This document shows, piece by piece, positions 54,511 through 61,318 of a stretch of DNA of 61,318 nucleotides. The stretch is taken from NCBI GenBank assembly GCA_016783945.1, contig JADHVP010000003.1, positions 1 through 61,318 on the forward strand, written 5' to 3'. A program made the translations under genes and the position numbers. The notes under the pieces are model-generated. The model saw only the letters and a program-made list of their open reading frames with translations, ran no database searches and was not told where the DNA came from. The stretch's first letter is position 1. The number at the start of each line of letters is the position of its first letter. Source of the DNA: Ignavibacteria bacterium (GTDB lineage Bacteria > Bacteroidota > Ignavibacteria > Tepidaquicellales > Tepidaquicellaceae).

Positions 54511-54950
54511 TTCATGGTAGTTTTTTTGAAACTATTAAAACAGGAGATTTAATAAGCCAATCATTTTCACAAGTCTTAGAGGAGCGGATACAAGAGAGCG
54601 GTTTTATTGTAAACGATGAAATGAAAAACTTATTAATTGCAATGTTCTCGGAACAAGAGAATTTTAGTAAAGTGAGGACTGTTGAAAAAGCATCTGTAAA
54701 ACTGAGATTTAGAATAATGACGGAAGTTAAAGCAGAAGGAAACATTTTAAATCCAGTTAAATATCCTGAAATTGTTGATGATTCAATTTGTTTTTTATTA
54801 CCCTATCATAATGAACAAGACAGAGAACTTGCGATTAAAAGGATGTCAGCAGTATTCAGCAAAAAGGAAATGAAATTGTTTAATGAATTTAAAATTAAAC
54901 ATCATTTTAACGGATATTTTCTTGTATTTCGACAAAGTTTGAATAAATGA
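54504..54950 (+). CDS. PD-(D/E)xK restriction endonuclease, C-terminal part (frame 2)
   Basis: This ORF has no ATG and no ribosome-binding site at its 5' end (the listed start is a TTG inside the overlap), so on its own it would not be translated. Joined to the previous ORF by a one-base shift it forms the C-terminal half of the nuclease (LLVHGSFFETIKTG, ...SGFIVNDEMKNLLIAMF, ..IKHHFNGYFLVFRQ). Its stop codon is 8 bases before an attC-like site. Confidence 0.7.
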   Translation: MLVHGSFFETIKTGDLISQSFSQVLEERIQESGFIVNDEMKNLLIAMFSEQENFSKVRTVEKASVKLRFRIMTEVKAEGNILNPVKYPEIVDDSICFLLPYHNEQDRELAIKRMSAVFSKKEMKLFNEFKIKHHFNGYFLVFRQSLNK

Positions 54951-54958
54951 AACCTACG

Positions 54959-55094
54959 CATAACAGCACCTTGGCAAAAAAGCGGATTCCGTGGTAGTAT
55001 CAAGTGCAGTGTTTCAAATAGACTGTTGTGGTAGGTTGACAGTTTTGTGCTTCTCTAAATCCGCTTCTTCGCCAAGCCGAAACCGTTATATGCC
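54959..55094 (+). repeat. Integron attC-like recombination site 1
   Basis: The outer boxes are GCATAAC (54959-54965) and GTTATATGC (55086-55094). Inside, TTGGC pairs with GCCAA and AAGCGGATT with AATCCGCTT, in the nested order expected of a folded attC, around a variable 69-base terminal part. It starts 8 bases after the nuclease stop codon, the typical position of attC after a cassette gene. I recognise closely similar sequences from Bacteroidota cassette arrays, but this is memory, not a search. Confidence 0.65.
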
Positions 55095-55109
55095 AATAAA
55101 AAAACAGAA

Positions 55110-55181
55110 ATAGATGATTTTCACAAACTCCCGTCCCCGCTGAGTCTCCCTGCCCGCGTCAGGCAGGCAACCGTTGTGTGC
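55110..55181. repeat. Cassette remnant ending in a second attC half-site
   Basis: Between site 1 and the next gene lie a hairpin CCTGCC-CGCGTCA-GGCAGG (55149-55167) and the core box CCGTTGTGTGC (55171-55181). The box GTTGTGTGC is the exact complement of GCACACAAC, the first box of attC-like site 2. This is what a cassette is expected to show, because both boxes come from the same circular molecule. Confidence 0.55.
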
Positions 55182-55198
55182 AATATTAACGCAGAGAT

Positions 55199-55867
55199 AT
55201 GAACAGACTGATAATTACATTTTTGGCTTTTATCTTAGTACAATCATGCCAATCTCAAGAAAACACAAGAAAGATTGACAAGTACATAGATAATTCTATT
55301 AAAGTTGACTCTTTAAATATTCCAATAAACAGTAATCAAGTATATTTTCCTTTTGAGATTTTTACTGACACTGCTATTTATGCAGGTTATGATACATTTC
55401 GCGTTGACTGGTATTCAAGTCATTTACATGCAATGAGAGAACCATTATTGTTCAATAAAAAACCAGATAAAGAAATATACAGATTTTTATGGTTGAGAAC
55501 ATTTCATAATCCTGTTTCAATTAGAATAGAAAAGCAGAATGATAAATATACTTTAACATGGAAGCTTTGTGATGGAGCTGGTGGATATGAACCAGGACAA
55601 ATGACAATAAATGAGACTAAAACAATTGATAAGGAAACTTGGGATAAGTTTTATTCATATTTAGAGGCGGCTGATTTTTGGAATTTAAATACAATTGAAG
55701 TTGATATATTAGGGACTGATGGCTCTCAATGGATACTTGAAGGGGTGAATAATGAAAGATATCATGTTGTTGATAGATGGACACCAAGTGGCGGAAGTTA
55801 CTATGACTGCTGTGACTTTCTGATTGGATTAACAGATTTGAAAATTAAGAAAGACAATAAATACTAA
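55199..55867 (+). CDS. Hypothetical lipoprotein carried in a putative gene cassette
   Basis: The first 17 residues form a lipoprotein signal with lipobox VQSC (C17). The mature part of about 205 residues has a beta-rich look, with tryptophans and aromatic residues (YDTFRVDWYSSHLHAMREP, DGAGGYEPGQM, YHVVDRWTPSGGSYYDCCDF). I do not recognise the family. The gene sits between cassette boxes at 55173 and 56003 with its stop 9 bases before attC-like site 2, so it is probably a single-gene cassette. A lipoprotein cargo is typical of the poorly characterised genes found in such arrays. Confidence 0.8.
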   Translation: MNRLIITFLAFILVQSCQSQENTRKIDKYIDNSIKVDSLNIPINSNQVYFPFEIFTDTAIYAGYDTFRVDWYSSHLHAMREPLLFNKKPDKEIYRFLWLRTFHNPVSIRIEKQNDKYTLTWKLCDGAGGYEPGQMTINETKTIDKETWDKFYSYLEAADFWNLNTIEVDILGTDGSQWILEGVNNERYHVVDRWTPSGGSYYDCCDFLIGLTDLKIKKDNKY

Positions 55868-55876
55868 AAAAATACT

Positions 55877-56009
55877 GCACACAACAAGGGCTCATATGCA
55901 ATAGGGATGAGTTGTTTAAGTGAAATTTATTACTAACTTTATAATCTCATATAAACTTAAATATTTAACGCTTCGGTAGCCCTACTGCACATAGCCGTAA
56001 CCGTTAGCG
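55877..56009 (+). repeat. Integron attC-like recombination site 2
   Basis: The outer boxes are GCACACAAC (55877) and CCGTTAGCG (56001-56009). The inner arms GGGCTCATATGCAATAGGG and CCCTACTGCACATAGCC are imperfectly complementary, as in attC where unpaired bases set the strand. About 75 bases of variable sequence form the tip. Confidence 0.65.
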
Positions 56010-56090
56010 TTAATTGGAGCAGGCTATAGAAAAAAGAATGTAAATCCAAAAATAAATTTGACAAATAATTAAACAATAAGGAGTATGGAA

Positions 56091-56633
56091 ATGAATAAAT
56101 CAACATTAAAACACACAACAACCGTTTATCCCGACAAACAGGAAAGTGATCTATATATTCACAAATTGCAAGTTAGCAAAACAGCTATGTGCAATTTCAG
56201 GTGGACTATCCTTCTTCTTATTTCGATATTTTTAATATTTTCTTCTAATGTATTTTCTCAAGCTAATCTCAATAATATAAAAGTTTGGGAAGGTTGGAAA
56301 TTAGGTAATGTAATAAAAGTTTCAGGTATCATTAAATACGGAGATACATTGACAAAAGCTGATGGTGAAAAAAGATATTTGATTGTTCAAAAAATAGATG
56401 AACAACCATTAGACTTTTCAAGAACTATCAAAATCTCATGTAACAAAGAATCATTTTCAAAATTAAATAATGGTGATACAGTAATGTTACTTGGATATGT
56501 AAGTGGCGGCTATAATGGTATTCCAAATTCCAATGATTATGATATAGAATATTGGCAAGATATGCCATTTCATTTCGATTTATATTTCGTTGTTTTGAAA
56601 GAGGGTGACGAAATTAAAAATAAGGAAAAATGA
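56091..56633 (+). CDS. Hypothetical exported protein, second putative cassette gene
   Basis: The protein has an unusually long polar N-terminus (about 33 residues), then a hydrophobic segment (WTILLLISIFLIFSSNVFSQ) that looks like a signal peptide or anchor, and a 120-residue beta-rich domain (VIKVSGIIKYGDTLTKADG, KLNNGDTVMLLGYVSGGYNG). I do not recognise it; the domain has the look of an OB-like or carbohydrate-related beta-barrel but this is only an impression. AAGGAG lies 7 bases before the ATG at 56091, so this start is preferred over the track start at 56085. An alternative start at 56187 would give a clean signal peptide. No attC-like site follows. Confidence 0.7.
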   Translation: MNKSTLKHTTTVYPDKQESDLYIHKLQVSKTAMCNFRWTILLLISIFLIFSSNVFSQANLNNIKVWEGWKLGNVIKVSGIIKYGDTLTKADGEKRYLIVQKIDEQPLDFSRTIKISCNKESFSKLNNGDTVMLLGYVSGGYNGIPNSNDYDIEYWQDMPFHFDLYFVVLKEGDEIKNKEK

Positions 56634-56679
56634 AAACGCTCATATAAATTATACTTCAAAAGGTTGTTTTTAAGTTCAA

Positions 56680-56785
56680 GCAGAGTCTTCCGAAACTTTC
56701 ACTATTCATAAAGAGTGTTTATATAGATTGTATATAGAAAAATGAGATCCACAGAGTCCCTCTGTCGAGGAGACTCTGCGGAAGA
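56680..56785. repeat. CAGAGTC / GACTCTG inverted repeats
   Basis: GCAGAGTC (56680) and GACTCTGC (56772) are perfect complements, and a further CAGAGTC at 56752 can pair with the same right arm around a short loop. The element fills the gap between the cassette gene and a T9SS domain fragment and may be a repeat or an insertion scar. Confidence 0.5.
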
Positions 56786-56790
56786 ATTAA

Positions 56791-57159
56791 ACTCCTGAAA
56801 ACAAGCTTTATACGGTTACTCTTATAAATGCAGGACCTTTTACAAATGCTGCTTTGTTCACAACTGCAATTAGTAAACAAGAGGGGATAATACCAGAGAA
56901 ATTTAATTTACATCAAAACTATCCAAACCCGTTCAACCCGGCTACAAACATAAAATTCGATATTCCGAAGGCTTCATACGTAAAATTAACAATTTACAAT
57001 ATACTTGGAAAAGAAATCACAACACTTGTAAATGAAAAACTAAACATAGGAAGCTATGAGGTTAACTGGAATGGAATGGATTATCCGAGTGGGGTATATT
57101 TTTATAAGATGGTAGCTGATGATTATGTAAATGTTAAGAAGATGGTTCTTCTCAAATAA
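56791..57159 (+). pseudogene. C-terminal fragment of a T9SS cargo protein
   Basis: The frame is open from just after a TAA at 56788 and reads PENKLYTVTLINAGPF, then a complete T9SS sorting domain (NYPNPFNPATNIKFDIP, ending KKMVLLK). There is no start codon, signal peptide or catalytic part; the TTG start given in the ORF track is artificial. It is therefore the surviving 3' end of a larger secreted-protein gene whose body was lost, perhaps when the cassette region was inserted. A strong terminator follows. Confidence 0.75.
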
Positions 57160-57197
57160 TTTAAGAAAAGATAGAATAAAGATTATTTGTGTTTTGG

Positions 57198-57228
57198 AAA
57201 AGGGGTATTTTAAAATACCCCTTTTTAT
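57198..57228 (+). terminator. Strong palindromic terminator before the ribosomal operon
   Basis: AAAAGGGGTATTTT is followed directly by its exact complement AAAATACCCCTTTT and more T. The perfect 14-bp arms make a strong terminator for the T9SS fragment's former gene and insulate the ribosomal operon. Confidence 0.88.
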
Positions 57229-57374
57229 ATTATTCTTTAGGTCTGAAAATATGTCAATTCCGGAATAATTGAAAATTAGTATTATTATGATTTATTTTTT
57301 AAAATAGAGTTTCGAAAGTACTTTTCATTGATATTGATTGTTAAAAATTCTATTTTTACATCTTATTTAAAAAT

Positions 57375-57830
57375 ATGAAAACAGTAATTAGAAAATCGAT
57401 TAGAACAACAAAGTTTGCCGTACGGAATGAGAATCCCGAGAAATGGTACTTGGTTGATGCGGATGGTAAAATCCTGGGAAGGCTTGCAAGTGAAATTGCG
57501 AAAAGAATAAGAGGTAAGTATAATCCTCAATACACACCGAATGCAGACCTTGGTGATTGGGTCGTAGTCATTAATGCAGGAAAAGTTAAGATGACTGGCA
57601 AAAGGGCTGAACAGAAAGAGTATTTAACTCACTCCGGTTACCCTGGTGGTCAAAAATCGAAGACTTACAAAGAATTAATCGTGAAGAATCCGGAAAAAGT
57701 TATACAGTTAGCTGTTAAAAGGATGCTGCCGAAAACAAGGCTTGGGAAAACGCTTTTTAACAAATTGAAAGTATATAAAGGAAGTGAGCATCCTCATTCT
57801 GCTCAGAATCCAGTAGAATTAAAATTTTAA
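57375..57830 (+). CDS. rplM: 50S ribosomal protein L13
   Basis: The protein matches L13 throughout: WYLVDADGKILGRLASEIAK, the KYNP/DLGDWVVVINA region, KMTGKRAEQKEY and the basic C-terminal LPKTRLGKTLFNKLKVYKG. The N-terminus has about 16 extra residues compared with short forms; the length of 151 is common in this branch. It heads the conserved rplM-rpsI pair with a 28-base gap. Confidence 0.97.
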   Translation: MKTVIRKSIRTTKFAVRNENPEKWYLVDADGKILGRLASEIAKRIRGKYNPQYTPNADLGDWVVVINAGKVKMTGKRAEQKEYLTHSGYPGGQKSKTYKELIVKNPEKVIQLAVKRMLPKTRLGKTLFNKLKVYKGSEHPHSAQNPVELKF

Positions 57831-57858
57831 AAACAAACTGATTATACAAACATAATAT

Positions 57859-58251
57859 ATGACAACAATTTCGAACGTATCTGTTGGAAGAAGAAAAACT
57901 GCAACTGCAAGAATATACTTATTACAAGGAGACGGGAAGTTTATTATTAACAAAAAGGAAGCTAAAGATTATTTAAAATCCGATGCGCGAGTTGATGATG
58001 CATTGCAACCTTTAAAGGTAACAGAGAATTTGGGAAATTTTGATGTTAAAGTCAACGTATCTGGTGGAGGTATAGCAGGACAGGTTGGTGCAATAAAATT
58101 AGGTATTGCAAGAGCACTTGTTTCGAAAAACGAAGAACTTAGGTCGGTATTAAGAACAAATGGATTTTTAACAAGAGACCCGAGAATGGTTGAAAGAAAA
58201 AAATATGGACAACCGAAAGCAAGGAAAAGATTCCAATTCTCAAAGAGATAA
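57859..58251 (+). CDS. rpsI: 30S ribosomal protein S9
   Basis: It has the S9 core VGRRKTATARIYL, GGGIAGQVGAIKLGIARAL, and ends with the KKYGQPKARKRFQFSKR tail, whose terminal KR reaches the P-site tRNA. The length of 130 is normal. It forms the conserved pair with rplM. Confidence 0.97.
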   Translation: MTTISNVSVGRRKTATARIYLLQGDGKFIINKKEAKDYLKSDARVDDALQPLKVTENLGNFDVKVNVSGGGIAGQVGAIKLGIARALVSKNEELRSVLRTNGFLTRDPRMVERKKYGQPKARKRFQFSKR

Positions 58252-58505
58252 TATATTATCACGAGAGTTACAACATTGAGTTTTAGTATTTATATTTAAA
58301 TCATTTTAATAATTTTTAAAAAGCATATTTCCTGATTTTATTTTACCCGTGTCCCGATATATAGGGATGTAAGATAAGAGATGATGGAGATAGAAGAAAA
58401 ACAAAAGCCAACTTTTACCACAATTATGACTCGCATTAAGTACCCGTTTCATTTTCAGTTTCATAAAGGGTAGATTCCGGCTTACAAAACACACAGGAGA
58501 TTTAT
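58252..58505 (+). promoter_or_regulatory. rpsB leader with possible regulatory structure
   Basis: The 254-base gap before rpsB is rich in pairable segments: TCCC-GATATATA-GGGA at about 58351-58366, and TACCC...GGGTA with an inner imperfect stem (GTTTCATTTTCAGTTTCAT) at about 58441-58472. In many bacteria ribosomal protein S2 represses its own mRNA through a leader structure upstream of rpsB-tsf. The position fits, but I cannot match a known motif by eye. Confidence 0.35.
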
Positions 58506-59246
58506 ATGGCAAAAGTTCAAATAGAAGATTTATTGCTTGCAGGCTCGCATTTTGGTCATCTTACAAGACGATGGAATCCGAAAATGAGACAGTATATTTT
58601 TATGGAGAGGAATGGTATTCACATCATCGATCTCAAAAAGTCTCTTCAGTTACTTGAGGACGCTTGTAATTCTGTAATAAAGCTTACTTCGGAAGGAAAG
58701 AAGTTATTGTTTGTCGGTACTAAAAAGCAAGCGAAGGCAATTATAAAAGAGCAAGCTGAAAGATGTGATTCTTTTTATGTTTCAGAAAGATGGTTGGGTG
58801 GAATGTTAACGAATTTTAATACAGTGAGAAAGAGTATTAAAAAGTTAACAAACCTTCAAAAGATGGAATCTGACGGTACGATGGAACAGTTCATTAAGAA
58901 AGAACGATTAATTATGTCACGCGAGAAAGAAAAATTAGAGAAAGTTCTCAATGGTATTGTTAATATGACTAAACTACCGGGAGCTTTATTCCTCGTAGAT
59001 GTAAAGAAAGAACATATAGCAATTGACGAAGCGAGAAAATTAAATATCCCAATTTTTTCGATAGTTGATACGAATTGCGATCCAGATTTGATAGATTATC
59101 CTATACCGGCTAATGATGATGCTGTGAAGTCAATTGAGATTATAACGAAGACGATAGCAGATGCAGCTTTAGAAGGAAATCAAGTTTCGAAAACGAAAAG
59201 AGAAGACGAAACTGCTGAAATGAAAGAGAAAATGGAAGCCGAATAA
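58506..59246 (+). CDS. rpsB: 30S ribosomal protein S2
   Basis: The protein has the S2 signatures [46 protein letters not shown] and [15 protein letters not shown] with [20 protein letters not shown]. The length of 246 is normal, with a charged C-terminal tail. The start is well supported by AGGAGAT. It is followed by tsf 48 bases later. Confidence 0.98.
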   Translation: MAKVQIEDLLLAGSHFGHLTRRWNPKMRQYIFMERNGIHIIDLKKSLQLLEDACNSVIKLTSEGKKLLFVGTKKQAKAIIKEQAERCDSFYVSERWLGGMLTNFNTVRKSIKKLTNLQKMESDGTMEQFIKKERLIMSREKEKLEKVLNGIVNMTKLPGALFLVDVKKEHIAIDEARKLNIPIFSIVDTNCDPDLIDYPIPANDDAVKSIEIITKTIADAALEGNQVSKTKREDETAEMKEKMEAE

Positions 59247-59294
59247 ATTAACTGAAAAACTATTCATAAATAACAATCATAAATAAATTTTATA

Positions 59295-60146
59295 ATGGAA
59301 GTTAGTATAGCTCTTATAAAAGAATTAAGAACCAAAACAGGTGCAGGAATGGGAGATTGTAAGACGGCACTTGTGGAGTCAAATGGTGATATTGAAAAAG
59401 CCATTGAGTATCTTAGAAAAAAAGGTGCATTAACAGCAACGAAAAGAGCTGATAAGGTTGCTAATGAAGGAGCTGTTAAATCTAAGATAAGTGATGATAA
59501 GAAAACAGGAGTTATTGTCGAAATTAATTGTGAGACGGATTTTGTAGCTAAGGGTAATGATTTTCAAAAATTCTCTGAAGACGTTGCAGATATTGCATTA
59601 GGAATTTCATCGGATGAATTATCGGAGATATTGTCAGCAAAGAGTAAGGATGGTATAACGGTACAGGAAAGTTTTGACGGATTAATGGGAAAAATTGGGG
59701 AAAAGATAGAGTTTAAAAAAGCTAAATTAGTTCGTGTCGATAACGGTTTTGTATCGGAATATAATCATTTTGGAAGTAAGTTAGGCTCTATTATCGGGAT
59801 TAAAGGGAATTTAACTGATGAAGCATATAATATCGGAAATAAAATAGCAATGCAAGTTGTTGCCATGAATCCAATTGCAATTAACAGAGATGGAGTTGAC
59901 AAAGACCTGATAGAAAAAGAAAAAGACATCTATACAACCCAGGCTAAAAATGAAAAAAAACCCGATAATATTATTGATAAGATTGTAAACAATAAGGTCG
60001 AGAAGTTTTATCAGGATAATTGTTTAATAGAGCAGGAGTTTATACAGGATTCTCATAAAAGTATTAAAGACCTTCTTGATGATTACAAGAAGAAATCTAA
60101 AAATGAGCTTGAAGTTGTTGAGATGGTCAGATTTCAGTTAGGATAA
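59295..60146 (+). CDS. tsf: Translation elongation factor Ts
   Basis: EF-Ts recharges EF-Tu with GTP. The N-terminal UBA-like domain carries LRTKTGAGMGDCKTALVESN-like residues (KTGAGMGDCKTALVE), and ETDFVAKGNDF is the EF-Tu-binding core motif. The length of 283 is normal. The order rpsB-tsf-pyrH-frr is the standard bacterial arrangement. Confidence 0.97.
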   Translation: MEVSIALIKELRTKTGAGMGDCKTALVESNGDIEKAIEYLRKKGALTATKRADKVANEGAVKSKISDDKKTGVIVEINCETDFVAKGNDFQKFSEDVADIALGISSDELSEILSAKSKDGITVQESFDGLMGKIGEKIEFKKAKLVRVDNGFVSEYNHFGSKLGSIIGIKGNLTDEAYNIGNKIAMQVVAMNPIAINRDGVDKDLIEKEKDIYTTQAKNEKKPDNIIDKIVNNKVEKFYQDNCLIEQEFIQDSHKSIKDLLDDYKKKSKNELEVVEMVRFQLG

Positions 60147-60185
60147 AGTTCATAAAAAGAATAATCAAAAATTTTTAAATTTTAG

Positions 60186-60932
<747 letters not shown>

Positions 60933-60965
60933 TAAAAATATTTTTTCTAATCAAATAAATCGATT

Positions 60966-61318
60966 ATGATAAAAGATATACTAAAAAACGCAGATGAAAG
61001 AATGTCGAAAGCAGTTGAACATGTTAGGCAGGAATTCGTAAAAATCCGTACAGGAAAAGCAACCTTAGGGTTGCTCGATGGAATAAAAGCTGATTATTAC
61101 GGTACGCTAACTCCACTTAATCAGCTTGGTAATATTAGCACACCTGATTATCATACCATCACTATTCAGCCATATGATAAGTCCGCAATACAAGGTATCG
61201 AAAAAGCAATTCTCAATTCTAACTTAGGTCTTAATCCACAGAATGATGGTGTGTTACTTAGAATTCCAATACCTGCGCTTAATGAAGAACGAAGAAAAGA
61301 GATTGTTAAGCTCGTAAA
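60966..61318 (+). CDS. frr: Ribosome recycling factor (partial, cut by window edge)
   Basis: The frame opens with ATG at 60966 and stays open to the end of the window (117 codons). It is not in the ORF track. The sequence MIKDILKNADERMSKAVEHV and the later VKIRTGKATLGLLDGI, YGTLTPLNQLGNIS and NDGVLLRIPIPALNEERR are clear RRF signatures. RRF splits the ribosome after termination. About 70 residues are missing beyond the edge. Confidence 0.96.
   Translation, partial: MIKDILKNADERMSKAVEHVRQEFVKIRTGKATLGLLDGIKADYYGTLTPLNQLGNISTPDYHTITIQPYDKSAIQGIEKAILNSNLGLNPQNDGVLLRIPIPALNEERRKEIVKLV

Noticed and set aside
56854-57159. TTG-started 101-residue protein
   Set aside because: The reading frame continues upstream of the TTG with protein-like sequence and no signal peptide, so it is a gene fragment rather than a small gene.

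Overview
The window looks like a chromosome segment from an AT-rich member of the Bacteroidota/Ignavibacteria/Chlorobi branch. Four large secreted proteins (and one orphan fragment) end in the same type IX secretion (T9SS) C-terminal domain of the NYPNPFNP...SGVYFYK...KKM type. Several genes are preceded by TAnnTTTG promoter-like boxes, and there are a Bacteroidota-style LptD, a sphingolipid-type fatty acid hydroxylase and a DAP-pathway gene. The placement rests on these family features; no 16S gene is present.

Layout. (1) 1-11 kb: secreted T9SS cargo (M14 carboxypeptidase, M23 peptidase, a 7-bladed SBBP propeller protein), an amidohydrolase and a lipoprotein; between the M23 and SBBP genes lies a striking 21-bp palindromic tandem array. 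(2) 11-36 kb: mostly housekeeping genes: M1 peptidase, HU, fatty acid hydroxylase, carAB, a nine-heme T9SS cytochrome, two tRNA-Ser genes, a Cys/Met PLP enzyme, PcrA helicase, rlmN, adk, STAS, TolQ/ExbD/ExbD, two TPM proteins, LptD and dapF. (3) 35.7-44.2 kb: a defence locus in which a type I restriction-modification operon (hsdM-hsdS ... hsdR) is interrupted by an unknown gene, a vestigial second hsdS tail, a run of long inverted repeats and an AbiEi/AbiEii toxin-antitoxin pair; the toxin gene overlaps hsdR. (4) 44.4-50.5 kb: GT-C-like membrane protein, histidine kinase, an orphan FecCD permease and mnmE. (5) 50.5-57.2 kb: accessory region with an hsdM N-terminal ghost, a three-gene HipBST-like toxin-antitoxin operon with palindromic operators, decayed gene remnants, a DNA methyltransferase with a PD-(D/E)xK nuclease split by a frameshift at an A-AAA-AAG site, and integron attC-like sites flanking small cassette genes without an integrase (CALIN-like). 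(6) 57.4 kb to the end: the conserved rplM-rpsI-rpsB-tsf-pyrH-frr translation cluster, with frr cut by the window edge.

How the parts relate. The defence and cassette genes sit in two blocks separated by ordinary chromosomal genes. Both blocks hold intact systems and broken pieces of earlier restriction systems, so these look like two turnover hot spots. The strongest candidates for undescribed biology are the 21-bp palindromic array, the hairpin cascade in front of the AbiE pair inside the hsd operon, the frameshift-split restriction gene and the integrase-less cassette array. All functional statements come from reading the sequence; no database search was run.
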